A stretch of DNA of 64,000 bases. Source: an uncultured Saprospiraceae bacterium (GTDB lineage: Bacteria > Bacteroidota > Bacteroidia > Chitinophagales > Saprospiraceae). The position numbers were made by a program, and so were the translations under genes. Location: assembly GCA_937139495.1 (NCBI GenBank), contig CAKZQC010000002.1, forward strand, positions 1 through 64,000, read 5' to 3'. Shown here piece by piece: positions 40,169 to 48,625 of this stretch; the first letter of the stretch is position 1; every line of letters begins with the position of its first letter. A model generated the notes under the pieces. It made no database searches, had not been told where the DNA came from, and saw only the letters and a list, made by a program, of their open reading frames with translations.

Positions 40169-40828
40169 ATGAAACCTTTCATACCTTATAGCCGACCGAT
40201 ATTAGCGGAGGCAAAATTAATAGAAAACGCTGCCAATTTTTATGCTCAGATGGATACTCGACGTACGATCCGAGATTTTTCGGACAAGCCTGTGCCACGT
40301 CAAGTGATAGCCGACATCATCAAAACGGCTTCTTCGGCTCCTTCTGGTGCACACAAACAGCCGTGGACGTTTGCGGTCATTTCCAATCCCGAAATGAAGC
40401 GAAAAATAAGAGTAGCAGCCGAGGAAGAGGAACAAAAAAATTATGCAGGTAGAATGTCGGAAGAGTGGCTACGGGATTTGGCTCCTTTGGGAACCGATGC
40501 GAGCAAGCCATTTATAGAAATTGCTCCTTATTTGATTGTGGTATTCAAGCGAGCTTACGACATACATCCAGATGGCAAACACAAAAATTATTATGTCAAC
40601 GAGTCCGTTGGTTTGGCGGCTGGTTTTTTGTTGGCAGCGATTCATCAAGCAGGTTTGTGCAGCCTGACGCACACACCCAGCCCCATGAATTTTTTGGAAA
40701 AACTACTAGAACGTCCAAGCAACGAACGAGCCGTTTTGTTGATACCTGTGGGTTATCCTGCGAAAGGGGCAACCGTGCCAGATTTGGAACGCAAGCCGCT
40801 GGACGAGGTTTCTGTTTGGTGGGAGTAG
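40169..40828 (+). CDS. Iodotyrosine deiodinase-like nitroreductase
   Basis: A 219-aa FMN flavoprotein of the nitroreductase fold. The N-terminal RRTIRDFSDKPVP and ASSAPSGAHKQPW (FMN site) are followed by a lid segment NYAGRMSEEWLRDLAPLG. Glu88-x3-Tyr92 and Lys113 (21 residues later) match the Glu-Tyr-Lys triad that binds halotyrosine in iodotyrosine deiodinases (human E157, Y161, K182). The bacterium Haliscomenobacter hydrossis has a characterised homologue, to my knowledge. Probable role: reductive dehalogenation of halotyrosines or a related reaction. Preceded by a MITE, so its promoter is unclear. Confidence 0.85.
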   Translation: MKPFIPYSRPILAEAKLIENAANFYAQMDTRRTIRDFSDKPVPRQVIADIIKTASSAPSGAHKQPWTFAVISNPEMKRKIRVAAEEEEQKNYAGRMSEEWLRDLAPLGTDASKPFIEIAPYLIVVFKRAYDIHPDGKHKNYYVNESVGLAAGFLLAAIHQAGLCSLTHTPSPMNFLEKLLERPSNERAVLLIPVGYPAKGATVPDLERKPLDEVSVWWE

Positions 40829-40998
40829 ATAGTCAATATATTACGCTTTTTTTTGTTCGAAAATAGCTACTTTTAAGGATTAAATCAATTCAATAATCCC
40901 AAAAAGAAAGTATGAAACAAACGTTCAAAAGAATCAGCGGTAAGCTATTTTTTTGTCACAATACCAACCTAAGCCACTACTTTTCAAAACAACTTCCT

Positions 40999-41006
40999 TA
41001 CTTTTG
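40999..41006 (+). promoter_or_regulatory. -7 promoter box of hemC
   Basis: TACTTTTG fits TAnnTTTG, 26 bases before the hemC start codon. No clear -33 box. Confidence 0.55.
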
Positions 41007-41031
41007 TTGTCCAAAACAAAAAAGATAGATA

Positions 41032-41925
41032 ATGGACAAACTAATCATAGGTACACGAGGTAGTAAATTAGCCTTGTGGCAAGCTTATTATACACAAGAA
41101 AAATTAGAAGCAATAGGTATCGAATCAGAGCTAAAAATTATCAAGACGCAAGGCGACAAAATACAGCACTTGGGTTTTGATAAGCTAGAAGGCAAGGGTT
41201 TTTTTACGAAAGAAATAGAAGATGCACTACTCAATAATGAAGTAGATGTAGCCGTGCATTCTATGAAAGATATGCCGACCACACAGCCAGAAGGATTGTG
41301 TTTGGCAGGGGTTTCTTATCGAGAAGATTGTGCCGACTTGTTGGTTATTCGTAAAGAAATGGCGGATACGAGCCAGCTGCTCCAAATTCCACAAAATGGA
41401 ATAGTTGGGACTTCTTCTGCTCGTCGCAAGGCTCAAATGCAAACGGCTCGACCTGATGTACAACTCAAAGATATACGTGGCAATGTACCCACCCGTTTAC
41501 AGAAGCTTAGAGATGGAGAATTTGATGCCATTTTGTTAGCCATAGCGGGTATCAATCGCCTCAAAATAGATATGACCGAATTTATTACAATTCGACTCAG
41601 TCCGAAGGAATTTATTCCAGCTCCAGCACAAGGTGTATTGACGTGGCAGACGAAAGCGGACAATACTAAAGTACGCAAAATTGTACGTAAATTGCATGAT
41701 TCGGAAGTGCTAAAATGCACCAATGTAGAACGTAAAGTACTACGAATGCTAGAAGGTGGCTGTCACATGCCTTTGGGCGTGTATTGCGAGCGCGACAGCT
41801 TGGGGCATTTTCATGTATGGGCTACCTTGGGTAGCGATGTAGGCGAAGAACTTAAATTTGTGACGATGTCTTCTAGTACTACCAATAACTTGGCAGAACA
41901 AGTCTTCGATAAATTGCAAAAATAA
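41032..41925 (+). CDS. hemC: Porphobilinogen deaminase (hydroxymethylbilane synthase)
   Basis: A 297-aa enzyme. Seen: GTRGSKLALWQA, catalytic Asp80 in HSMKDMP, GTSSARRKAQ, IRGNVPTRLQKL and the dipyrromethane-cofactor Cys244 in EGGCHMPLGVY. It polymerises four porphobilinogens to hydroxymethylbilane in heme synthesis. The next gene (hemD) begins 10 bases later. Confidence 0.96.
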   Translation: MDKLIIGTRGSKLALWQAYYTQEKLEAIGIESELKIIKTQGDKIQHLGFDKLEGKGFFTKEIEDALLNNEVDVAVHSMKDMPTTQPEGLCLAGVSYREDCADLLVIRKEMADTSQLLQIPQNGIVGTSSARRKAQMQTARPDVQLKDIRGNVPTRLQKLRDGEFDAILLAIAGINRLKIDMTEFITIRLSPKEFIPAPAQGVLTWQTKADNTKVRKIVRKLHDSEVLKCTNVERKVLRMLEGGCHMPLGVYCERDSLGHFHVWATLGSDVGEELKFVTMSSSTTNNLAEQVFDKLQK

Positions 41926-41935
41926 CTTGTAATTC

Positions 41936-42610
41936 ATGCAAAAAAAACAGCTGTTTATTTCTCGGTCACTGGGGGCAGATAGTCCGTTTCGGCAAGCACT
42001 AGAAGGGCAATCAATTACTATAGTTGACCAATCTTTGGTCGCTTTTGAGTCGGTTGCCTTTGTGGCAATACCCAAAGTAGATTGGTTGTTTTTTTATTCC
42101 AAAAATGGGGTGAAGTATTGCTTGGAGCAATTGACGGAACAACAACGTCAACAATTACCTTTGTTGGCAACAATAGGAGTAGGAACTGCTCAGTTTTTGG
42201 AGGAAGAATATGGATTACTTGCTGATTTTGTAGGCAATGGCAAACCGCCAGCCGTAGCGGCTACTTTCTTAGCAGTTGCCCAATCGAAGAGCATTTGTTT
42301 TGTTGAAGCTCAGCAGTCTCGCCGTTCGGTGGAGTTGCTCCTAGAGGGGCAAATTGAAGTAAGTAATTTGGTGGTGTATAATAATTTGCCTAGAGTAGAT
42401 TTTGAATTGCCAGCGATAGATATTTTGGTGTTTACGAGTCCGCTCAATGTACAGGCGTATTTTGATAAATATCCTTACGAGCAGCACCAACAAGTCGTTT
42501 GCATTGGGAATACAACGGCACAAGCAGTGGCTCAATATGGAGTACAAGAATACAAAATAGCCGCTGCTCCCAATGAACAATCGTTGGCGGCAGCCTGTTT
42601 GAATAAATAA
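41936..42610 (+). CDS. hemD: Uroporphyrinogen-III synthase
   Basis: A 224-aa protein. Fold is poorly conserved, but position right after hemC, length and the segments VDWLFFYSKNGVKYCLEQL, LATIGVGTAQFLEE, DILVFTSPLNVQAYF and VVCIGNTTAQAV (GxTTA) fit HemD, which closes and inverts ring D of hydroxymethylbilane. Confidence 0.88.
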   Translation: MQKKQLFISRSLGADSPFRQALEGQSITIVDQSLVAFESVAFVAIPKVDWLFFYSKNGVKYCLEQLTEQQRQQLPLLATIGVGTAQFLEEEYGLLADFVGNGKPPAVAATFLAVAQSKSICFVEAQQSRRSVELLLEGQIEVSNLVVYNNLPRVDFELPAIDILVFTSPLNVQAYFDKYPYEQHQQVVCIGNTTAQAVAQYGVQEYKIAAAPNEQSLAAACLNK

Positions 42611-42680
42611 CTTAGAACCGTACACTTTTCAGCTAGCATAATTTTTTTGGAGAGCATACCAGTTAGCGTTGCTTTTGGCA

Positions 42681-42718
42681 AGACCGCTTGGCTGTCAGAC
42701 GCTAGAGGTTATACTTCC
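42681..42718 (+). repeat. Dispersed intergenic repeat, copy 3 (diverged)
   Basis: AGACCGCTTGGCTGTCAGAC followed by GCTAGAGGTTATACTTCC, a diverged version of the copies at 20062-20110 and 28935-28985. Confidence 0.65.
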
Positions 42719-42824
42719 AATAAGAGTGTTCTGTCTGCTTATCAACTGCGTGCTGAGTAATTGTATGTTTCTGAGGTAAGAGCATGTCTAAATAAAAAAC
42801 ATTCACACCGAAAAAAAAATAAGT

Positions 42825-43076
42825 ATGTCTGCATTTACAGAAGAAAGAAATAAACTAACTGCTAAATTCAAATTTGAAAACTTCGTTAGTGCTTTTAGCT
42901 TTATGACGGAAGTAGCTATTTGGGCAGAAAAAATGAATCATCACCCAACTTGGCACAATACGTACAATGAAGTAATTATCGAATTGACGACGCACGATGA
43001 GGGCAACAAAATTACAGACAAAGATCAAGTATTGGCGGATAAGATTACAGAATTGTACAAGAAATATCAAGGTTAG
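42825..43076 (+). CDS. 4a-hydroxytetrahydrobiopterin dehydratase (DCoH/PhhB)
   Basis: An 83-aa protein with the pattern [26 protein letters not shown], typical of PCD/DCoH proteins (the His-His and W-x-x-x-Y-N-x-V region). These enzymes recycle oxidised biopterin after phenylalanine hydroxylation. Followed by a terminator. Confidence 0.9.
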   Translation: MSAFTEERNKLTAKFKFENFVSAFSFMTEVAIWAEKMNHHPTWHNTYNEVIIELTTHDEGNKITDKDQVLADKITELYKKYQG

Positions 43077-43093
43077 TTAAATACCTGAAAACT

Positions 43094-43130
43094 AAAAAAA
43101 GGAACGCCATACAAGGCGTTCTTTTTTTTT
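43094..43130 (+). terminator. Terminator of the pterin dehydratase gene
   Basis: Stem GGAACGCC / GGCGTTCT with a 6-base loop and T run, 18 bases after the stop. Confidence 0.85.
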
Positions 43131-43131
43131 G

Positions 43132-43139
43132 TACTTTTG
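43132..43139 (+). promoter_or_regulatory. -7 promoter box of rsmG
   Basis: TACTTTTG fits TAnnTTTG and directly follows the terminator T run; start codon 23 bases downstream. Confidence 0.6.
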
Positions 43140-43161
43140 TGGTCAAAATTAGCAAAGCAAC

Positions 43162-43791
43162 ATGGAAAAAATACAACACTACTTCCCCGATTTGACTGAA
43201 AAACAAATCGACCAACTGGCTCAATTGGGAGAGCTTTATGAAGATTGGAACAGCCAAATCAATGTCATTTCCCGTAAGGATATAGAAAACATCTACGAAC
43301 GCCACGTTTTGCACAGTATGGCTATCGCCAAAGTCACGAGCTTCAAAGCTGGTAGCCGCATTATGGATTTGGGGACAGGAGGTGGATTTCCAGGTATTCC
43401 ATTGGCAATCCTATTTCCAGAAGTCGAGTTTACGCTCTTAGATTCTATCGGAAAAAAAGTATTGGTGACACGAGAAATAGCCAATGCTATTGGTTTGGAC
43501 AATATACAGGCACAGCAGATTAGAGCAGAAGAAAGCAAAGAGAAATTTGATTTTGTGGTGACGCGTGCGGTAGCCGTATTGCCTAAGCTCATGGAGTGGA
43601 CCAAACGCTGTATCAGCGACAAAGAACGCAACAGTACACCCAATGGAATTTGGGCACTCAAGGGAATTGATAGAGCAACAGAAGAAGCCAAAGAGTTGGG
43701 CAAAGGAGCCTACACGGAGATTTATCCGCTGAGCAAGTATTTCAAAGAAGAATTTTTTGAAACAAAATGCTTGGTGTACGCTCAAAAATAA
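43162..43791 (+). CDS. rsmG: 16S rRNA (guanine527-N7)-methyltransferase
   Basis: A 209-aa protein. Seen: NVISRKDIENIYERHVLHSM (typical GidB N-terminus) and the SAM site RIMDLGTGGGFPGIPLAI, then TLLDSIGKKV and VVTRAVAVLPKLMEW. It methylates G527 in 16S rRNA. Own promoter box and a terminator downstream. Confidence 0.95.
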   Translation: MEKIQHYFPDLTEKQIDQLAQLGELYEDWNSQINVISRKDIENIYERHVLHSMAIAKVTSFKAGSRIMDLGTGGGFPGIPLAILFPEVEFTLLDSIGKKVLVTREIANAIGLDNIQAQQIRAEESKEKFDFVVTRAVAVLPKLMEWTKRCISDKERNSTPNGIWALKGIDRATEEAKELGKGAYTEIYPLSKYFKEEFFETKCLVYAQK

Positions 43792-43812
43792 AAGAGCTAA
43801 GATTAGTAGATG

Positions 43813-43853
43813 AAAAAGTGGTTATGACACAGAAGTCATAACCACTTTTTTTT
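43813..43853. terminator. Bidirectional terminator after rsmG
   Basis: Perfect stem AAAAAGTGGTTATGAC / GTCATAACCACTTTTT with 6-base loop, A run left and T run right, between convergent genes. Confidence 0.95.
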
Positions 43854-43879
43854 GTTGCGGAGTAGCTCCAATCTTTAAT

Positions 43880-45304
43880 TTAAGCCTCAAAAATAACATC
43901 GCCCAAATCGGTATCAGGACGTTTTTGGGTACGGAGAGCATCCACATCATCGAGCTCTTGACCAATCAAATCAAAACGATACTGCATCGCTCCTTGGTTG
44001 TCAACAAACCCCTCGCCGCCCATATCAATAATCGTATCTTGCATCACCTCATTGACGACAGCAGGAGCGAGCTGCTCTTCTGTGGTACGCCAATCGTTGG
44101 CTACAGCCGTCAATTGCTCTAGCGATAGGACACGAGTATGGGTCTGAAAAATTACTTTCATCAATCGTTTGCGTATATTTTCTTTGTGCTGCTGTTTTTG
44201 CTTGCGCCGAATGCCCAACCAACGCAAAGCAGGAATGAGAAAGAAAGAAATAGAATAGAGGAGCGGAAATCCGCCCAATGCTATTTGTAGCCCAATACCC
44301 AAAGTCCCCGCCTCAAAGAAAGCTCCGCTCAAAATCAAGACAGACATGACTAGATTGAAGATATTCATACCAATAATAATCGCATCTCGATTGCCTTTGT
44401 TTCCTGTCATTTCGTGTTCAGGTTCGTACTCGTCCCAATACCAAATAATAGGCGCCCCTTGTGTTTTGTCCTTGTTGCGAATCAGTTGATGAAAGTCGCC
44501 ATAGAGTGTTGCTTTGTCCGATATTTTGGCTTCGCCATCAAAATAAGCCAATGTTTTGGTCATAAAATTTTCGGCTTCTGATCTTCGCCAGCCAGCCAGT
44601 GCTTGTATTTCGGAAGTAGTAATTAGACCTTTGTATTTTTTCAAGAAAGAAGCCACTTCTTGGCTATTGGCGAGCGGATCGAGCTCTACCCGTGGCGGAC
44701 CAAAAATAAAATCATAGATAGAAGATACAAAACTTTTATTGTCTTTGGGGTCGTCCGATTTGTTGCGACCGAGTACACTCGGACGCTCCTGATAGTGTTG
44801 ATAATTATAACCATATCTATCCTTGCGGTAATATCGATTATTGTAGCCCAATATAGTATTCCATTGAAAAATGGTCAAGAAAGCACGCAAAAGACTGCCT
44901 ACAAAATTGCTAGAACGATTGTCTCGGTCATTGCCAGAAGCAGCCACGCCTAATATGAGCAACAAAAACACAACAAAATAGATAATCAAAAAAGCAGCGG
45001 TCAAAAATTTATAAAAGATTTGAAAGGCTTTCCAGAGTACACCCATGATGTCCCAAAAATATTCAGAAAGTGGCTTTTGGTCTCGACGTTCGAGCCGTTT
45101 GCCAAAATCATAAATCAAGTCGCCATTTTCGGTCACCCGCAATTTGGTATTGTAACGATTCATCAAATCATCAATCGCTATTTTAGTTTCTAGTACAGGC
45201 AGTCCCGTTTTGGTCGCTACATCTTCGAGCGTAAAACCCTGAGGTGTTTGCTTGACATATTTTTCTACTAGAACGATATTATTTTTAGGATTGTCTATTG
45301 CCAT
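43880..45304 (-). CDS. Membrane protein with N-terminal winged-helix-like regions
   Basis: A 474-aa protein, family not recognised. The N-terminal ~75 residues (QGFTLEDVATKTGLPVLETKIAIDDLMNRY) look like a winged-helix module. A first hydrophobic cluster of about 2 spans is at about 95-120. Two further helix modules follow (EVASFLKKYKGLITTSEIQALAGWRRSEAENFM), then two spans (about 310-375) and another helix module near the end (SLEQLTAVANDWRTTEEQL). The repeated helix-turn-helix-like units on a membrane protein are unusual. Stand-alone minus-strand gene. Confidence 0.7.
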   Translation of the reverse strand: MAIDNPKNNIVLVEKYVKQTPQGFTLEDVATKTGLPVLETKIAIDDLMNRYNTKLRVTENGDLIYDFGKRLERRDQKPLSEYFWDIMGVLWKAFQIFYKFLTAAFLIIYFVVFLLLILGVAASGNDRDNRSSNFVGSLLRAFLTIFQWNTILGYNNRYYRKDRYGYNYQHYQERPSVLGRNKSDDPKDNKSFVSSIYDFIFGPPRVELDPLANSQEVASFLKKYKGLITTSEIQALAGWRRSEAENFMTKTLAYFDGEAKISDKATLYGDFHQLIRNKDKTQGAPIIWYWDEYEPEHEMTGNKGNRDAIIIGMNIFNLVMSVLILSGAFFEAGTLGIGLQIALGGFPLLYSISFFLIPALRWLGIRRKQKQQHKENIRKRLMKVIFQTHTRVLSLEQLTAVANDWRTTEEQLAPAVVNEVMQDTIIDMGGEGFVDNQGAMQYRFDLIGQELDDVDALRTQKRPDTDLGDVIFEA

Positions 45305-45631
45305 TACTTAAAAGTGCTTTAATTAAAGTTACTTTATAAAACTTCTATTCATAAATTTTAGAGGTGCTTTTGGTGGGAATATTATGGGTTGTTCCCCAAA
45401 AAGCAATTCTTATTTAATATCAACAACAAAATGAGGAATTGTTTTCAAAAATAAGGGGCTAAAGTGTACCTTTGGCGAACTTTATATAGAAACAGTACAG
45501 ATAAGGAAAGTGAAATCAGTAAAAAGGTGGTATTTCTCCACCAGACTTTCTTAATTTTTGGACTAATCTAATTACAAAAATAAGTAGTGGATAATGTCTT
45601 TGATATTGTAATCTACACAAATAATACAACC
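45305..45631. other. Intergenic region before the tandem ZIP genes
   Basis: 327 bases between divergent genes with no gene. A -7 box (45467-45474), a small GGTGG-CCACC hairpin (45526-45542) and an imperfect TTTTGG...CCAAAA hairpin (about 45367-45400) are seen. A metal-responsive operator is possible but not identified. Confidence 0.6.
45467..45474 (+). promoter_or_regulatory. -7 promoter box upstream of the ZIP gene
   Basis: TACCTTTG fits TAnnTTTG; TTTTC at 45442 is about 20 bases upstream. Start codon is 158 bases downstream, leaving a long leader. Confidence 0.5.
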
Positions 45632-46567
45632 ATGGCTGAAAATGTTCAATTAGCATTCTTGCTTACTATGTTGGCAGGTCTTTCGACAGGAATAGGAAGT
45701 TTGATTGCTTTTTTCGTTAAAGAAAGAAGTGTCAAGATATTAACGTTCGTAATGGGGTTTGCGGCAGGCGTGATGTTGTATGTTTCCTTTATGGAAATAT
45801 TGCCAGAGGCCATAGATGGCTTGACAACTTATTTTGTAGATGGTATAGACGAACTCAAAACACTAGATCCAGCATCGGAAGAAGCAGAGCACTTGATACT
45901 AGACGCCGAAACAAAGGGGGCATGGGTTGCTATTGCAGCATTTTTTGTAGGGATGTTTATCGTAGGCTTGATCGACAAGCTGATTCCTAGCAAGGATAAT
46001 CCACACGAGTTGGCAGATACGCATCAAACTACCGTAGCAGAAGCATTGGCGGAAGATGGCGACGAAACCCGTGTCCACGAAATGTCGCCCAAACGCAAAA
46101 AAGACTTGATGCGTGTCGGATTGTTGACAGCAGTAGCGTTAGCTATACACAACTTCCCTGAAGGAATAGCGACTTTTGTTGCTACGCTCGAAAACCCCCA
46201 ATTAGGTATTACGATAGCCATCGCTATTGCGATACACAATATACCTGAAGGAATAGCGGTTTCGATGCCGATTTATCATGCCACAGGCAACCGAAAAAAA
46301 GCATTTATGTACTCGTTCCTGTCGGGAATAGTAGAACCACTAGGAGCATTTTTGGGCTATGCTATACTGATGCCTTATCTCAACGAAATGATTATGGGGC
46401 TGCTTTTGGCAGGTGTAGCAGGTATTATGATTTTTATTTCTATCGATCAGTTGTTACCTGCTTCACAAGAATATGGTGAGCACCACCTTTCTATTTATGG
46501 ATTTGTACTCGGAATGGGCGTTATGGCGTTGAGCCTTATCTTGATGATGGGACATCATGCACATTAA
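45632..46567 (+). CDS. ZIP family metal transporter (ZupT-like), copy 1
   Basis: A 311-aa protein with about 8 spans and the two ZIP metal motifs HNFPEG and HNIPEG, then SFLSGIVEPLGAFLGY (ZupT pattern). A cytoplasmic His/Asp/Glu-rich loop lies at about 124-160. ZupT proteins take up zinc and other divalent metals. ATG 45632 is chosen because the paralogue next door begins at the same MAENVQLAF; an upstream GTG at 45587 is rejected. Confidence 0.92.
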   Translation: MAENVQLAFLLTMLAGLSTGIGSLIAFFVKERSVKILTFVMGFAAGVMLYVSFMEILPEAIDGLTTYFVDGIDELKTLDPASEEAEHLILDAETKGAWVAIAAFFVGMFIVGLIDKLIPSKDNPHELADTHQTTVAEALAEDGDETRVHEMSPKRKKDLMRVGLLTAVALAIHNFPEGIATFVATLENPQLGITIAIAIAIHNIPEGIAVSMPIYHATGNRKKAFMYSFLSGIVEPLGAFLGYAILMPYLNEMIMGLLLAGVAGIMIFISIDQLLPASQEYGEHHLSIYGFVLGMGVMALSLILMMGHHAH

Positions 46568-46748
46568 GTAGTTGTTCAAAAAAGTCCTTAATAATTGTTT
46601 CGTATGACAAAAAAAGTAGATTTTACTGTCCAGCTGCTTAATTACCAAACGACTATATGATTGATTTTTTGCTCATTAATAGGTCGCTTTATCTAGCATT
46701 TGCTGGTCAATTTATCTATTCAACAATTTCATACAAAATAATACAACC

Positions 46749-47684
46749 ATGGCAGAAAATGTTCAATTAGCATTCTTGCTCACTATATTGGCAGGTCTCT
46801 CTACAGGAATAGGAAGTATGATTGCTTTTTTTGTCAAAGAAAGAAGCGTCAAAATATTGACATTCGTCATGGGTTTTGCGGCAGGGGTGATGTTGTATGT
46901 TTCCTTTGTAGAAATATTTCCAGAGGCGATAAATGGCTTGACGGCACACTACATGAGTGGCATGGACGAACTCAAAACACTCGACCTAGCTTCTGCCGAA
47001 GCTGAACACTTCATGCTGCATGCCGAAACCATGGCGTCGTGGATGGCTGTTGCTGCTTTTTTTGTAGGAATGTTGATTGTAGGAGTTATCGACAAATTGA
47101 TACCTACCAAAGATAATCCACACGAGCTAGCAGATACGCACGAAACTAGCGTAGCGGAAGCATTGGCAAACAATGGTGACGAAACTCGTGTACACGAAAT
47201 ATCACCGAAGCGCAAAAAGGATTTGATGCGTGTTGGGTTGTTGACGGCTATTGCGTTAGCGATTCATAACTTCCCTGAGGGAGTTGCGACGTTTGTCGCC
47301 ACACTCGAAAACCCTAAGCTAGGCATGACGATAGCAGTAGCTATCGCCATACACAATATACCTGAAGGTATAGCGGTTTCGATGCCGATTTATCACGCGA
47401 CAGGCGACCGCAAAAAAGCATTCATATATTCTTTCTTGTCGGGAGTCGTAGAGCCAGTAGGAGCATTTATAAGTTACTTGATACTAATGCCTTACCTCAA
47501 CGAATTGGTCATGGGGCTGCTCTTGGCAGGTGTAGCAGGTATTATGGTTTTTATTTCTATTGATCAATTATTGCCTGCTTCACAGGAATATGGTGAACAT
47601 CATATCTCTATTTATGGTTTTGTAATAGGAATGGGCGTTATGGCACTCAGTCTTATCTTGATGATGGGGCATTATACCCAATAA
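46749..47684 (+). CDS. ZIP family metal transporter (ZupT-like), copy 2
   Basis: A 311-aa paralogue of the gene just upstream: same length and most positions identical by eye, with HNFPEG and HNIPEG kept. Upstream sequence AATAATACAACCATGGC is also shared, so the duplication includes the start region. Differences cluster in the loop at about 80-160, including extra Met and His residues (HYMSGMDEL, HFMLHAETMASWM), which might change metal preference. Confidence 0.92.
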   Translation: MAENVQLAFLLTILAGLSTGIGSMIAFFVKERSVKILTFVMGFAAGVMLYVSFVEIFPEAINGLTAHYMSGMDELKTLDLASAEAEHFMLHAETMASWMAVAAFFVGMLIVGVIDKLIPTKDNPHELADTHETSVAEALANNGDETRVHEISPKRKKDLMRVGLLTAIALAIHNFPEGVATFVATLENPKLGMTIAVAIAIHNIPEGIAVSMPIYHATGDRKKAFIYSFLSGVVEPVGAFISYLILMPYLNELVMGLLLAGVAGIMVFISIDQLLPASQEYGEHHISIYGFVIGMGVMALSLILMMGHYTQ

Positions 47685-47715
47685 TATTTAAATAGCTTCA
47701 GCAAAATAACTGCTT

Positions 47716-48321
47716 ATGAACTTATCGTCTAAACTACTCGAAAATACGGTTTTAGCTTTTGCTTCCTTACCGGGAATTGGCAAAAAAACAGCCTTGCGTT
47801 TAGCCTTGCACTTGCTCCAAACGGAGCAAGAAGAAGTAGTCGATTTTTGTACGTCTATTATAGAAATGAAGAAAAATATTCAGTTCTGTACCACTTGTCA
47901 CAATATATCGGACGATACGACTTGTAGCATTTGCCAAGCCCCCAAACGCCAAAAACAAACCGTCTGTGTAGTAGAAGGTATAAAGGATTTGATGGCAATC
48001 GAAAACACCCAACAATTCAATGGCGTGTATCACGTTTTGGGTGGTGTTATTTCTCCCATTGAGGGGATTGGTCCCAATGATTTGCAGATCAATACGCTCG
48101 TAGAGCGAGTCGCCCAGGGCGATGTTAAAGAACTCATCATGGCAATTAGCCCCACTATTGAGGGCGAAACGACAATTTTTTACCTCTCCAAACAGCTCCA
48201 AGATTATCCTGTCAATATCTCTACGATTGCTAGAGGAGTCTCCTTCGGAGGAGAACTAGAATATGCCGACGAGCTGACGCTTGGGCGCTCGATAGTCTCT
48301 CGGGTACCTTACAAGAAATAA
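47716..48321 (+). CDS. recR: Recombination protein RecR
   Basis: A 201-aa protein with an N-terminal helix-hairpin-helix (SLPGIGKKTALRLALHLL), a Cys4 zinc finger (C58, C61, C70, C73) and a Toprim domain (VCVVEGIKDLMAIE, YHVLGG). RecR acts with RecO/RecF in gap repair. Starts 31 bases after the second ZIP gene. Confidence 0.95.
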   Translation: MNLSSKLLENTVLAFASLPGIGKKTALRLALHLLQTEQEEVVDFCTSIIEMKKNIQFCTTCHNISDDTTCSICQAPKRQKQTVCVVEGIKDLMAIENTQQFNGVYHVLGGVISPIEGIGPNDLQINTLVERVAQGDVKELIMAISPTIEGETTIFYLSKQLQDYPVNISTIARGVSFGGELEYADELTLGRSIVSRVPYKK

Positions 48322-48625
48322 ATTTTATAGTCTTATTGCTATTTTATTAATAGTTGTTTCGTTCCATTATTATCAGTATATTGAATTGCTAAAGAAGAGG
48401 CTAGTCACAATCAAGGCACAGTTTTGGTCAACCTAAGCAGGTAAACTAATAAATAGATTTTGGTGCAATATTGAAGCGTTAAAGTTCTCAGAAAATACAA
48501 CCTAATACGCTGTTTATTAGTCTTTAGTTCTGTAAAAGTTGTTGTAACAGTACTTTTGCGGCTACGCTATTACCTTCCATAATATAAGGTAAGTGTAGTG
48601 TTTAAATAAGACGATAATAGAAAAT
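48322..48625. other. Intergenic region before purM
   Basis: 304 AT-rich bases without a gene. A -7 box TACTTTTG at 48551-48558 lies near the end; otherwise nothing clear. Confidence 0.65.
48551..48558 (+). promoter_or_regulatory. -7 promoter box of purM
   Basis: TACTTTTG fits TAnnTTTG, 68 bases upstream of the start codon. No clear -33 box. Confidence 0.5.

Noticed and set aside
40912..41028. 38-codon frame before hemC
   Set aside because: It overlaps the hemC -7 box and has no conserved-looking features; too weak to call.
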